Assembly (NCBI RefSeq): GCF_008124875.1
Contig: NZ_VNIA01000001.1
Span: 760,721 to 824,720, forward strand
DNA length: 64,000 nt
DNA from: Tenacibaculum adriaticum
Lineage (GTDB): Bacteria > Bacteroidota > Bacteroidia > Flavobacteriales > Flavobacteriaceae
Direction of reading: 5' to 3'
The position numbers and the translations under genes are program-made. The notes beneath the pieces are model-generated. The model did no database searches, was not told the origin of the DNA, and was given only the letters and a program-made list of their open reading frames with translations. Position 1 is the first letter of the stretch, and the number at the start of each line of letters is the position of its first letter. Of this stretch, positions 9,455-19,284 are shown in pieces.

Positions 9455-10009
9455 TTAAACGGTCATTATTTCTTTTTCTTTTACAGAAAATTTATCGTCT
9501 ATTCCTTTTACAAATTTATCGGTTAAAGTTTGTACATCAGCCTCAGCTATCTTTTTCATATCATCAGAGACCTCTGTTTTTTTAATTTCATTATTAGCTT
9601 CTTTACGAGCATTTCTAACACCAACTTTAGCGTGCTCAGCTTCAGCTTTAGCTTGTTTTGCTAAATCTCGTCTACGTTCTTCTGTTAAAGCAGGTACGCT
9701 AATTATAATAAGATCACCATTATTCATAGGATTAAAACCAAGATTTGCAAGCATGATTGCTTTTTCGATTTCTTGTAACATATTTTTTTCCCAAGGTTGA
9801 ATCGTTATGGTACGCGCATCAGGTGTGCTTACGTTTGCAATTTGACTTAATGGAGTTTGAGATCCATAATAATCAACTTGTACGTTTTGCAACATAGCTG
9901 GAGTGGCTTTACCTGCTCTAATGCTACGTAATTCTTTTTCTAAATGCGCAATTGCGCTATTCATAGCTTCTTTGGCTGTGTCTATAATAAAGTCTATTTC
10001 TTCATTCAT
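9455..10009 (-). CDS. frr: Ribosome recycling factor
   Basis: RRF splits post-termination ribosomes together with EF-G. The 184-residue length is standard. The conserved stretches are present: HLEKELRSIRAGKATPAML near the N-terminus, TITIQPWEKNML, IISVPALTEERRRDLAKQAK and the C-terminal helix pair ending TDKFVKGIDDKF. It lies 27 bases after the pyrH stop and is co-transcribed with it, as in most bacteria. Confidence 0.97.
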   Translation of the reverse strand: MNEEIDFIIDTAKEAMNSAIAHLEKELRSIRAGKATPAMLQNVQVDYYGSQTPLSQIANVSTPDARTITIQPWEKNMLQEIEKAIMLANLGFNPMNNGDLIIISVPALTEERRRDLAKQAKAEAEHAKVGVRNARKEANNEIKKTEVSDDMKKIAEADVQTLTDKFVKGIDDKFSVKEKEIMTV

Positions 10010-10035
10010 CTTTTTAAAAAATTTAAAGATATCGT

Positions 10036-10854
<819 letters not shown>

Positions 10855-11820
10855 TTATCCTAAAGTAACTCTTACGAAGTTTTTAACTTCAACGTCTCCG
10901 AATGATTTTACATATTCTTCAACAGTTTTCTTATCGTCTTTAATAAATTTTTGATCTAATAAACATTGTTCTTGATCTAAAGTAGTATTATCAGAAACGA
11001 ATCTTTCCATCTTACCAGGTAAAATTCTATCCCAAATTTGTTCTGGTTTACCTTCAGCTTTTAATTCTGCTTTAGCAGCTTCTTCAGCTTTAGCCATAGC
11101 ATCATCAGTAAGTTGTAATCTAGAAACGAATTGAGGTACGTTTTTAAGAGTTTTTCCTAAACGTACTAATTCTTCATTGTCTTTTATAATAGCAGCTATT
11201 CTTGCTTCAGTTTCTGACGCTACATATGCAGGATCAAAATCTTTGTAAGTTAATGAAGTTGCTCCCATAGAAGCAGCTTGCATAGCTAAATCTTTAGTTA
11301 ATTCTGCTGCTTTATCAATAGCTTTAGTTAAACCGACCATAGCAGCAATTTTACCAACGTGAGTATAAGAACCTACGTATGGAGCTTCAATAGTTTCGAA
11401 AGAAGTAATATCGATTTTTTCACCAATAACACCAGTTTGTTCGATTAACTTTTCAGCAACTGTCATTCCTCCGAAATCTGCCGCTAAAAATTCTTCTTTA
11501 GTTTTATGATTAAAAGCAATATCAACAAATTGTTTTGCTAAATCTTTAAATGAATCATTTTTAGAAACAAAGTCAGTTTCACAAGCTAATACGATAGCAA
11601 CACCGTAAGTATTATCGTCACTTATTTTTGTGATAGCAACACCTTCAGTAGATTCACGATCTGCTCTTTTTGCAGCAATTTTCTGACCTTTTTTACGTAA
11701 AATCTCAATAGCTTTGTCAAAGTTTCCTTCAGCTTCTACTAATGCATTTTTACAATCCATCATTCCTGCACCTGTAGTTTCTCTTAATTTTTTTACGTCA
11801 GCAGCACTAATTTTAGACAT
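10855..11820 (-). CDS. tsf: Translation elongation factor Ts
   Basis: EF-Ts is the nucleotide exchange factor for EF-Tu. The N-terminal UBA-like domain has LRETTGAGMMDCKNAL, and the key EF-Tu contact motif CETDFVSKNDSF is present at about residues 81-92. The protein is 321 residues, longer than the E. coli protein but usual for Bacteroidota, which carry an insertion in the dimerisation domain. It follows rpsB as in most bacteria, but a hairpin lies between the two genes. Confidence 0.96.
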   Translation of the reverse strand: MSKISAADVKKLRETTGAGMMDCKNALVEAEGNFDKAIEILRKKGQKIAAKRADRESTEGVAITKISDDNTYGVAIVLACETDFVSKNDSFKDLAKQFVDIAFNHKTKEEFLAADFGGMTVAEKLIEQTGVIGEKIDITSFETIEAPYVGSYTHVGKIAAMVGLTKAIDKAAELTKDLAMQAASMGATSLTYKDFDPAYVASETEARIAAIIKDNEELVRLGKTLKNVPQFVSRLQLTDDAMAKAEEAAKAELKAEGKPEQIWDRILPGKMERFVSDNTTLDQEQCLLDQKFIKDDKKTVEEYVKSFGDVEVKNFVRVTLG

Positions 11821-11861
11821 TTTCTTTATTTTTTAAAGTTGTGATAATTTTTGAAAGGTAT

Positions 11862-11897
11862 AAAAAAATAAAGGCTCCAATATTATGAAGCCTTTAT
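11862..11897 (-). terminator. Hairpin terminator/attenuator between rpsB and tsf
   Basis: ATAAAGGCT at 11868-11876 pairs with AGCCTTTAT at 11889-11897, with a T run following on the minus strand (11862-11868). It probably lowers read-through from rpsB into tsf. Confidence 0.75.
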
Positions 11898-11904
11898 CTA
11901 ATTA

Positions 11905-12669
11905 TTATTTTGCTTCTTCTTTTGCTTCTTCTTTTGCTTCAGTTTTAGCTCCTACTTTATCAGCAGGTTTAGCTTTTTCTTTATCTGCTTTTCTTTCAGA
12001 TAAACCTTCAGCGATAGCATCAGTTACATATGATAATACTTTATCAATAGATTTAGATGCGTCATCGTTTGCAGGAATTACAAAATCAATCGGTCTTGGA
12101 TCAGAGTTTGTATCAACCATTGCAAAGATTGGAATGTTTAAGTTTAATGCTTCTGCAACAGCAATGTGCTCTTTTTTAACATCAATTACAAAAATAGCTC
12201 CAGGTAAACGCGTCATATCAGAAATAGAACCTAAGTTTTTTTCTAATTTTTCACGTTGACGGTTAATTTGTAATTTTTCTCTTTTTGATAATGCATCAAA
12301 AGAACCATCTTGCTTCATTCTATCAATAGTAGCCATTTTTTTAACTGCCTTTCTAATAGTAACGAAATTTGTTAACATACCTCCTGGCCAACGCTCGGTA
12401 ATATAAGGCATGTTTACAGCTTTTGCTTTTTCTGAAACGATATCTTTAGCTTGCTTTTTAGTTGCAACGAATAAGATTTTACGTCCTGAAGCAGCAATTT
12501 TATTTAATGCAGCTGATGCTTCATCAATTTTAGCTGATGTTTTATACAAATCGATGATGTGAACACCATTACGCTCTGTATAAATGTATGGAGCCATATT
12601 TGGGTTCCATTTTCTAGTTAAGTGACCAAAGTGTACGCCACTTTCTAGTAATTCTTGAATATTTGCCAT
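11905..12669 (-). CDS. rpsB: 30S ribosomal protein S2
   Basis: The 254-residue protein has the S2 landmarks: LLESGVHFGHLTRKWNPNM at the start, FVATKKQAKDIV, ERWPGGMLTNFVTI and DTNSDPRPIDFVIPANDD. The C-terminal 35 residues are a low-complexity Lys/Ala/Glu tail (KAKPADKVGAKTEAKEEAKE), which is common in Bacteroidota S2. It sits 116 bases downstream of rpsI on the same strand. Confidence 0.97.
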   Translation of the reverse strand: MANIQELLESGVHFGHLTRKWNPNMAPYIYTERNGVHIIDLYKTSAKIDEASAALNKIAASGRKILFVATKKQAKDIVSEKAKAVNMPYITERWPGGMLTNFVTIRKAVKKMATIDRMKQDGSFDALSKREKLQINRQREKLEKNLGSISDMTRLPGAIFVIDVKKEHIAVAEALNLNIPIFAMVDTNSDPRPIDFVIPANDDASKSIDKVLSYVTDAIAEGLSERKADKEKAKPADKVGAKTEAKEEAKEEAK

Positions 12670-12785
12670 TTTAATAAATGTGTTTACGTTCTGTTTTCAC
12701 AATACTTCAGTAGTTTTTCAAGTCTGAAATATTTAGATACTAAACTGTTAAAAATTGATTTATAAATAACAGCTCTAATAAACGA

Positions 12786-13172
12786 TTAACGTTTAGAGAA
12801 CTGGAATTTCTTACGTGCTTTCTTTTGACCAAATTTCTTACGCTCAACCATTCTTGGGTCACGTGTTAATAATCCTTCTGGCTTTAATACAGCTTTGTGC
12901 TCTTCGTTAATAGCTACCAATGCTCTAGTAATTGCTAAACGGATAGCTTCTGCTTGTCCTGTTACACCACCACCAAAAACGTTTACTTTAATGTCGTAAG
13001 CCTCTAAGTTTTCTGTTAACATTAAAGGTTGTTGTACCTTATATTGTAACGTTGGCGTTGTAAAGTAATTTTTATAGTCTTTTTTATTAACAGTAATGTT
13101 CCCTTTACCTTCAGAAAGATAAATACGAGCAACAGCTGTTTTTCTTCTACCTATTTTGTGAACTGTTTCCAT
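12786..13172 (-). CDS. rpsI: 30S ribosomal protein S9
   Basis: 128 residues, usual for S9. The start HKIGRRKTAVARIYLSEG, the GGVTGQAEAIRLAITRAL segment and the basic tail KFGQKKARKKFQFSKR, which reaches the P-site tRNA, are all present. Its start overlaps the rplM stop by one base, so the two are translationally coupled as in most bacteria. Confidence 0.97.
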   Translation of the reverse strand: METVHKIGRRKTAVARIYLSEGKGNITVNKKDYKNYFTTPTLQYKVQQPLMLTENLEAYDIKVNVFGGGVTGQAEAIRLAITRALVAINEEHKAVLKPEGLLTRDPRMVERKKFGQKKARKKFQFSKR

Positions 13173-13627
13173 TATTTAAGATCGTTAAGGTTAATAGCTT
13201 TTGGTTTTTGAGCTTCTTGTTGGTGCTCAGTACCTGCGTTAACATATAAATTCTTGAATAACGCACTACCTAATTTGTTTTTAGGTAACATACCTTTTAC
13301 TGCTTTTTCAATTAATCTCGTAGGATCTTTTTGAAACATTTCTGTTGCAGTTAATGATCTTTGTCCTCCTGGATAACCTGTGTGACGGATATAAGATTTA
13401 TCAGCCCATTTGTTTCCAGTTAAAATAATTTTTTCAGCGTTGATGATTACAACGTTGTCACCACAATCCACGTGAGGAGTGTAGTTTGGTTTGTACTTAC
13501 CTCTAATTAGCATTGCTACTTTAGAAGCCAAACGACCCAATGTCTGTCCGTCCGCATCAACTAAAACCCACTCCTTGTTTACTGTAGTGCTATTAGCAGA
13601 TACTGTTTTGTAACTTAATGTGTTCAT
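13172..13627 (-). CDS. rplM: 50S ribosomal protein L13
   Basis: 151 residues with the L13 core: WVLVDADGQTLGRLASKVA, YTPHVDCGDNVVIINAEKI and MLPKNKLGSALFKNLYVNAG. It is the first gene of the rplM-rpsI pair and is preceded by a strong Bacteroidota promoter about 60 bases upstream. Confidence 0.97.
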   Translation of the reverse strand: MNTLSYKTVSANSTTVNKEWVLVDADGQTLGRLASKVAMLIRGKYKPNYTPHVDCGDNVVIINAEKIILTGNKWADKSYIRHTGYPGGQRSLTATEMFQKDPTRLIEKAVKGMLPKNKLGSALFKNLYVNAGTEHQQEAQKPKAINLNDLK

Positions 13628-13689
13628 AATTACACGATTAGTTTTTGTCTATGATTAATAATTTTATAATTTCCCTTAAAAAAGGACTG

Positions 13690-13720
13690 CAAAAGTACAA
13701 CTATTTATTTGTTTGACAAA
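13690..13720 (-). promoter_or_regulatory. Promoter of rplM-rpsI
   Basis: On the minus strand TTTG (13717-13720), exactly 19 bases, then TACTTTTG (13690-13697). This matches the Bacteroidota sigma-ABfr consensus TTTG-N19-TAnnTTTG and is the best promoter in the core part of the window. Confidence 0.85.
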
Positions 13721-13747
13721 TAGTGTGTTAGTTTATTTTTTAAATAA

Positions 13748-13777
13748 AAAAACCACACTAATTTTAGTGTGGTTTTT
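13748..13777 (-). terminator. Terminator after the OmpA-like gene
   Basis: AAAAACCACACTA at 13748-13760 pairs perfectly with TAGTGTGGTTTTT at 13765-13777 around a 4-base loop. Confidence 0.9.
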
Positions 13778-13800
13778 GATAATACATTATTTTAAATAAA

Positions 13801-14649
13801 TTATTCTACTTTTTGGTCTAATAAATTGAAGAACTGATTTAATCTTGGCATAACAATAATTTTTGTTCTTCTATTTTTAGATTTGTTTTCAGGAGAATCA
13901 TTAGCAACTAAAGGTATATAACTACTTCTACCAGCTGCAATTAATCTTTGAGGAGCAACTCCGTAATTATTTTGTAACTCACGTACGATAGCTGTTGAAC
14001 GTTTTACACTTAAATCCCAGTTATCTTTCAATGAAGAATTACTTGAAATAGGGGTGTCATCTGTATGACCTTCAATCATTACATCCATTTCAGGTTGCCC
14101 ATTTACAACAGTTGCCACTTTTTCTAAAACTTTAGAGGCTTTATCTGTAATTGTGTAGCTTCCGCTTTTAAATAATAATTTATCAGAAATCGAAATAAAT
14201 ACAACAGTTTTTTCAACATTTACTTCAATGTCTTCATCATCAATTCCTTGCTGTAATTCTTTCTTTAAATGAAAGGCAACAACTAAATTTAATGAATCTT
14301 TTTTACTAGCAGCAGCTCTAATTCTATTTATGTATTTGTCTTTTTTACTTAATTGAGCTAAAGTTTCTTTGATATTGTCATTAGCACCTTTTGTTAGTAC
14401 AGTTAAATCACCAACTTGCTGTAATGTGTTTTCTTTGTCTTTTCTAAGATCATCTACAGTACCTTGTAGAAAACTAGATTTTTCTTCAAAGCGTTCTTTT
14501 TCAACCAAACATTTGGTTAAATTGGTTTTAACGGCTAATAATTCGTCTTTGGTTTGCTCATGTTTTGCTTTTAAAGCATCTAGTTCCTTACTAGAGGCAC
14601 ATGAGGCAGCAATAATAGCTAAGGTAAGGAGTACAACTATTTTTTTCAT
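13801..14649 (-). CDS. OmpA-family peptidoglycan-binding lipoprotein
   Basis: With the Met at 14649 the product is 282 residues. It starts with a lipoprotein signal (KKIVVLLTLAIIAASC, lipid-modified Cys near residue 16), continues with a coiled coil (about 20-110, heptads in ALKAKHEQTKDELLAVKTNL) and ends in an OmpA C-terminal domain with MIEGHTDDTPIS, NWDLSVKRSTAIV and the SKNRRTKIIV signature of peptidoglycan binding. It probably tethers the outer membrane to the cell wall. The frame is open 17 codons further up, but the signal peptide fixes the start. Confidence 0.88.
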   Translation of the reverse strand: MKKIVVLLTLAIIAASCASSKELDALKAKHEQTKDELLAVKTNLTKCLVEKERFEEKSSFLQGTVDDLRKDKENTLQQVGDLTVLTKGANDNIKETLAQLSKKDKYINRIRAAASKKDSLNLVVAFHLKKELQQGIDDEDIEVNVEKTVVFISISDKLLFKSGSYTITDKASKVLEKVATVVNGQPEMDVMIEGHTDDTPISSNSSLKDNWDLSVKRSTAIVRELQNNYGVAPQRLIAAGRSSYIPLVANDSPENKSKNRRTKIIVMPRLNQFFNLLDQKVE

Positions 14650-14764
14650 CTTGTTTTTCGTGTTAGAATGTCTAACAAAGTTATAAAAATGATGATACAA
14701 AAATCATATTTAACGAATTTTTATGAAGAAAAAATAAATTATTTTTGTGATATAATTTTTTAAA

Positions 14765-15739
14765 ATGAAAAATAGCACGTTTTATTACCTAATTTTCCTT
14801 TCTGTTTTCTTAACCAGTTGTAAACAAGAAAAAAATAAATTAATAACTCAATTACAAGGACCTGTTTTTGGAACTACTTATCATATTACTTACGAGGATC
14901 CGCTAGATTATCAACAATCTATAGATAGTTTATTTTATTTAGTGAATAAATCGCTTTCTACCTATATGCCAACTTCAGATATTTCTCGTATTAATAAAAA
15001 CGATACAACTGTGGTAGTGGATGATTTATTTATTGAAGTTTTTAATAAATCGAAGAAAATATATAAAGAAACAGATGGTTATTTTGATGTGACAGTGGGT
15101 AATTTGGTGAATGCCTACGGATTTGGTTCTAAAAAGGGAAAACACGATTTGTCTTTTGCTGAAATTGCTGATATGATGAAGCTTGTTGGGTTTGATAAGG
15201 TTGAATTAAAAGATCGAAAAATAATTAAACAAGATTCAGGTATTGAATTTGATGTAAATTCAATTGCAAAAGGTTTCGGAATTGATGTGATAGCTCGTTT
15301 TTTAGAACAAAAAAACATCCAGAATTATTTGGTAGAAATAGGAGGAGAGATTAGATGTAAAGGGTTAAAAGAAGGAAAACCTTGGCGTGTCGCTATTGAA
15401 AAACCAAACATTGACGGAACGCAATCTATTCAGAAGACGATTGAATTGACTAATAAATCGATGGCAACTTCTGGTAATTATAGAAAATATAGAGTCGGAG
15501 AAGATGGGAAAAAATATGTGCATATTTTAAATCCTTTAACAGGATTAGCTCAAGAAAGTAATTTGTTAAGTGCATCGGTAATTGCCGAAAAAGATTGTGC
15601 AGATGTAGATGCTTACGCTACCGCTTTTATGGCAATGGGTTTAGAGAAAACAAAAGAGTTTTTAGAAGAGTATAATGAAATTAAAGTGATTTTATTGTAC
15701 GCAAATGAAGAAGGTAAAATAGTTGAGTTTACAAACTAA
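14765..15739 (+). CDS. apbE: FAD:protein FMN transferase
   Basis: ApbE attaches FMN covalently to Thr/Ser of target proteins such as Na+-NQR and Rnf subunits. The 324-residue protein has a lipoprotein signal (FLSVFLTSCKQE), consistent with periplasmic action at the membrane. Family motifs include GPVFGTTYHITY, FDVTVGNLVNAYGFG, FDVNSIAKGFGID, YLVEIGGEIRCKG and the Mg/FAD-binding region near DADAYATAFMAMG (here DVDAYATAFMAMG). Length is normal. It overlaps the convergent methyltransferase gene by 4 bases. No target flavoprotein is adjacent. Confidence 0.92.
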   Translation: MKNSTFYYLIFLSVFLTSCKQEKNKLITQLQGPVFGTTYHITYEDPLDYQQSIDSLFYLVNKSLSTYMPTSDISRINKNDTTVVVDDLFIEVFNKSKKIYKETDGYFDVTVGNLVNAYGFGSKKGKHDLSFAEIADMMKLVGFDKVELKDRKIIKQDSGIEFDVNSIAKGFGIDVIARFLEQKNIQNYLVEIGGEIRCKGLKEGKPWRVAIEKPNIDGTQSIQKTIELTNKSMATSGNYRKYRVGEDGKKYVHILNPLTGLAQESNLLSASVIAEKDCADVDAYATAFMAMGLEKTKEFLEEYNEIKVILLYANEEGKIVEFTN

Positions 15740-16506
15740 CTTTTATAACAAACAGGTAAAATTTCACCTTTCATTAAAGCATATCGTTCTAGTAATTCTG
15801 GGGCGATTTTTTTTGTGTAGTCTATTTCGTCTACTTTAAAACCAATAGAACGAAGTTTGTCAAAATAATCGCGACCATACACTCGAACATGATCGTACTG
15901 ACCGAATATTTTTGCACGTTCCTTAGGGTCGTTAATTGAGTCGTCTTCAAAAGTGACTTCTCTGCTGATATCTTGCGGAATTTGAAAAATACCCATTCCT
16001 TTTTGTTTTAAAACCCGATACAATTCTTGCATTGCTTTCGTGTCATCAGGAATGTGTTCCAAAACATGGTTGCAAAAAACAACATCAAAAGAATTGTCAT
16101 CAAAAGGTAAATCACAAATATCTGCTTTCACATCTGCAATTGGTGATTCTAAATCTGAAGTTATATAATCAAGGTTTTTTTGATTTCTAAAAATGTCTAA
16201 AAAACATTGTTCAGGAGCAATATGCAATACTTTCAGCTTTTCTTCCGAAGTAAAAAAATCAGTTTCATCCTTTAAAAATAACCACATTAAACGATGTCTT
16301 TCTAAGGATAGCGTAGAAGGGGAAAGTGCGTTTTTTCGTTGAACACCATATCCGTAGGGTAAAAATTTACGAAAAGATCTTCCGTCGATAGGGTCGGTAA
16401 AATTATCACCTTTTAACCACCAAGCTACTACAGGACGCACAGCATAACTCGCTTTAATTAGAAAAGGGCGAGGGATGGTGTTTAAAATAGCTTTAAAAAT
16501 CGACAC
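15736..16506 (-). CDS. SAM-dependent class I methyltransferase
   Basis: The 256-residue protein has a methyltransferase type 11 core: LKVLHIAPEQCFLDIF (motif I region, degenerate Gly-rich loop), DLPFDDNSFDVVFCNHVLEH (motif II/post II) and RVLKQKGMGIFQIP. The N-terminal 80 residues with FRKFLPYGYGVQRKNALSP and RHRLMWLFL are typical of a Bacteroidota group of unknown substrate. It lies directly downstream of map on the same strand with only a few bases between them, so they are likely co-transcribed. Confidence 0.8.
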   Translation of the reverse strand: MSIFKAILNTIPRPFLIKASYAVRPVVAWWLKGDNFTDPIDGRSFRKFLPYGYGVQRKNALSPSTLSLERHRLMWLFLKDETDFFTSEEKLKVLHIAPEQCFLDIFRNQKNLDYITSDLESPIADVKADICDLPFDDNSFDVVFCNHVLEHIPDDTKAMQELYRVLKQKGMGIFQIPQDISREVTFEDDSINDPKERAKIFGQYDHVRVYGRDYFDKLRSIGFKVDEIDYTKKIAPELLERYALMKGEILPVCYKS

Positions 16507-16509
16507 GTT

Positions 16510-17328
16510 TTATAAAACTAAAGGTTGCTGTCTGAATTCATTTTCTTCATCACTTACGATACCTAATGCATCATAAATGTATTGGAAAGTCGATAATAAT
16601 TCTGGTTTACCATCAATAATAGCAACATCGTGTTCAAAATGTGCGCTCGGTTTTCCATCTAAGGTGGTAATCGTCCAACCGTCTTTATGTTGTTTTATTT
16701 TTTGTGTTCCCATGTTTGTCATTGGCTCTATGGCAACAACCATCCCTTCAATAAATTTTTTACCACGACCTCTTCGCCCGTAGTTTGGCATTTCAGGATC
16801 TTCATGCATCTTTTTTCCTAAACCATGACCTACTAATTCACGAACTACACCGTAACCGTGTTTTTCAGTAAAATTTTGAATAGCAAAACCAACATCTCCA
16901 ACTCTATTACCAACTTTCAATTCACGAATACCTACATATAAACTTTCTTTGGTAATATCAAGTAATTTTTGAGTTTCTGGATCAATTTCTCCGACAGCAA
17001 AAGTGTATGCATGATCGCCATAAAAATCATTTTTAATAGCTCCGCAATCAATAGAAATAATATCACCCTCTTGTAATGGAGTTTTATTTGGGATACCATG
17101 AACAACCTGAGAATTCGGACTCATGCATAATGTATTCGGAAAATCATATAAACCTAAAAAACCAGGTATTGCACCTTGCTCACGAATAAATTCTTCGGCA
17201 AGTTTATCAAGGTATAAAGTAGTAACTCCTGGTTTTACTTCTTTAGCAAGCATTCCTAAAGTTTTGGAAACTATTAATGCACTTTCACGCATTAATTCAA
17301 TCTCTTCTCTGGTTTTTTGTATAATCAT
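16510..17328 (-). CDS. map: Type I methionine aminopeptidase
   Basis: Removes the initiator Met from nascent proteins. The M24A fold and the five metal ligands are visible: Asp in SIDCGAIKNDFYGDHAYTF (two Asp), His in GHGLGKKMHEDPEMPNYG, Glu in VAIEPMTN and Glu in HFEHDVAI. 272 residues is usual. A -7 like TATCTTTG lies at 17345-17352 on the minus strand, 17 bases from the start. Confidence 0.96.
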   Translation of the reverse strand: MIIQKTREEIELMRESALIVSKTLGMLAKEVKPGVTTLYLDKLAEEFIREQGAIPGFLGLYDFPNTLCMSPNSQVVHGIPNKTPLQEGDIISIDCGAIKNDFYGDHAYTFAVGEIDPETQKLLDITKESLYVGIRELKVGNRVGDVGFAIQNFTEKHGYGVVRELVGHGLGKKMHEDPEMPNYGRRGRGKKFIEGMVVAIEPMTNMGTQKIKQHKDGWTITTLDGKPSAHFEHDVAIIDGKPELLSTFQYIYDALGIVSDEENEFRQQPLVL

Positions 17329-17421
17329 ATTGCAAAATAAAGCGCAAAGATACTCTAATACTTAGAAAGATAAAATTCTTAAAATATGATTTTTAATAGC
17401 TTTTAATAATAAAGCTATTTT

Positions 17422-17429
17422 TAAATTTG
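17422..17429 (+). promoter_or_regulatory. -7 element upstream of the CoA-transferase gene
   Basis: TAAATTTG matches TAnnTTTG and lies 20 bases before the ATG at 17450. No convincing -33 box. Confidence 0.4.
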
Positions 17430-17449
17430 TAACTCAATAAGAAAAAAAT

Positions 17450-18718
17450 ATGAGTAAGTACACATCTGCCGAAGAGGCTGTAAAAGTTATTTCTTCTAAT
17501 AGTAGAGTTTATGTTCAAGCAGCGGCGGCTGTACCACAAGTATTAATTAATGCAATGTCGGCGAGACATGAGGAATTGAGAAATGTTGAAATTTGTCATT
17601 TGCATATTGAAGGTGATGCACCGTATGCAAATCCGAAGTTTAGAGATAGTTTTCATGTAAACTCTTTCTTTATTGGTAAAAATGTTAGACATACTTTAAA
17701 ATCTGGAAATGGATCTTATACACCTGTTTTTTTAAGCGAGGTGCCTTTATTGTTTAATCGTAATATTTTACCATTAGATGCAGTGCTTATTCATGTATCT
17801 CCACCTGATAGTCATGGGTATTGTTCGTTGGGTGTCTCGGTGGAAGCTACGCTTGCTGCAATAAGTAATGCTAAAAATGTGATAGCACAAGTAAATCCGC
17901 AAATGCCGCGTGTTCATGGTGAAGGAATTATTCATATTTCAGAGATTGATACTTTGATAGAAGTTGATTTGCCGATTCCAGAGCATCATTTAAAGGCGCC
18001 AACAGAAATTGAACAAAAAATTGGTGATTATGTAGCAGAATTAATTGAAGATGAAAGTACTCTACAGATGGGTATTGGTACAATACCAAATGCCGTTTTA
18101 TCGAGATTAGGAAATCATAAAAATTTAGGATTACATACTGAGATGTTTTCTGACGGAGTAATCGATCTAATTTTAAAGAATGTAATTAATGGAGATTTTA
18201 AAGGAGTAAATCCAGGAAGAGCTTTGGCTACATTTTTAATGGGGAGCAAGCGATTGTATGATTATGTTGATGACAATCCGTATGTAGAAATGCGATCTTG
18301 CGATTATGTAAATGATACTTCTAATATAAGATTGAACCCTAAAATGATTGCTATCAATTCTGCTATTGAGGTAGATTTAACTGGGCAAATTTGTGCAGAT
18401 TCTATTGGAATTAACATGTATTCTGGAGTTGGTGGGCAAATGGATTTTATGCGAGGAGCTTCTTTAAGTGAGGGAGGAAAAGCAATTATAGCGTTACCAT
18501 CAACTACCAAAAATGGACAAAGTAAAATTGTACCTTATTTAAAAACAGGAGCAGGAGTTGTAACTACCAGAGCGCATGCAAATTATGTGGTTACAGAATA
18601 TGGTGTGGCTAGTTTATTTGGAAAAAGTATTAAACAACGAGTAAAAGCTTTGGTAAAAATAGCACATCCAAACCATCGAGAAGAGATTGATAAAGCTTAT
18701 TATGAAGCTACACATTAA
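17450..18718 (+). CDS. Acetyl-CoA hydrolase/transferase family protein (4-hydroxybutyrate CoA-transferase-like)
   Basis: The 422-residue protein belongs to the family I CoA-transferases (AcH1/Cat2). The catalytic Glu is in GLHTEMFSDGVIDLI at about residue 233, and GVGGQMDFMRGASLSEGGKA near the C-terminal third is the CoA-binding signature. It moves CoA between acetyl-CoA and short acids such as 4-hydroxybutyrate, propionate or succinate; which one cannot be told from sequence. It stands alone between convergent genes and ends in a shared terminator. Confidence 0.88.
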   Translation: MSKYTSAEEAVKVISSNSRVYVQAAAAVPQVLINAMSARHEELRNVEICHLHIEGDAPYANPKFRDSFHVNSFFIGKNVRHTLKSGNGSYTPVFLSEVPLLFNRNILPLDAVLIHVSPPDSHGYCSLGVSVEATLAAISNAKNVIAQVNPQMPRVHGEGIIHISEIDTLIEVDLPIPEHHLKAPTEIEQKIGDYVAELIEDESTLQMGIGTIPNAVLSRLGNHKNLGLHTEMFSDGVIDLILKNVINGDFKGVNPGRALATFLMGSKRLYDYVDDNPYVEMRSCDYVNDTSNIRLNPKMIAINSAIEVDLTGQICADSIGINMYSGVGGQMDFMRGASLSEGGKAIIALPSTTKNGQSKIVPYLKTGAGVVTTRAHANYVVTEYGVASLFGKSIKQRVKALVKIAHPNHREEIDKAYYEATH

Positions 18719-18747
18719 AAAAAGACATCCTAGGATGCCTTTTTTTA
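18717..18747. terminator. Bidirectional terminator between two convergent genes
   Basis: An A run, GACATCC, TA, GGATGCC and a T run form a hairpin with one mismatch. The T/A tracts on both sides let it serve both the CoA-transferase (+) and the thioredoxin-like gene (-). Confidence 0.8.
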
Positions 18748-19275
18748 CTTTTGATATGCGTGTTTGTAATTTTTTTCTGAAACTATTTGAAGTATATCAT
18801 ATTCTAAAGAAGCTCCATTAACAGTATGTTCCACAAATCGACCTAATTCTTTTCCGTCTTTATAAAAAATAAATGTAGGAACACGAACGACATCGTAACC
18901 TTTTTCCAACCCTTTCGCTTTCTTTTTACGATCTACGGTTACTAATTCTAAATTAATATAGTTAAAACCTACTTCATCTAGTGTTTTGTAAAGATTTGGG
19001 ATTTCACGTTGACTATCCCCACACCAAGTTCCCATAAAACCTTTAATGGTAACTCCATCTAATTTAGATTTAAGTGCGGTTATTACTTTTTTGTCGGTTT
19101 CGTAGTATTCGTAAAAGTCATTAAACCATTCACTGCCATAAGGTTCTTGTTTAAAACTTTCTTTAGTAGCAATCCCTATTAAATTCCCGTCTTTATTTTT
19201 TTTTGCAGGAAATTGTTGTGTTACCCCACACGAAAAAAATATAGATAGGATAAATATATAAGTTAATTTTTTCAT
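18745..19275 (-). CDS. Thioredoxin-fold lipoprotein with a single active-site Cys
   Basis: 176 residues. The signal YIFILSIFFSCGVTQ suggests a lipoprotein on the periplasmic side. A thioredoxin fold follows, with the active-site region GFMGTWCGDSQREIPN and the cis-Pro region RVPTFIFYKDGKELGRF. The usual CxxC is CxxS (Cys-Gly-Asp-Ser), so it cannot do a normal dithiol exchange; a role in reducing or holding a partner through a mixed disulfide is possible. It lies 9 bases downstream of gpmI on the same strand. Confidence 0.75.
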   Translation of the reverse strand: MKKLTYIFILSIFFSCGVTQQFPAKKNKDGNLIGIATKESFKQEPYGSEWFNDFYEYYETDKKVITALKSKLDGVTIKGFMGTWCGDSQREIPNLYKTLDEVGFNYINLELVTVDRKKKAKGLEKGYDVVRVPTFIFYKDGKELGRFVEHTVNGASLEYDILQIVSEKNYKHAYQK

Positions 19276-19284
19276 TCTTTTTAA

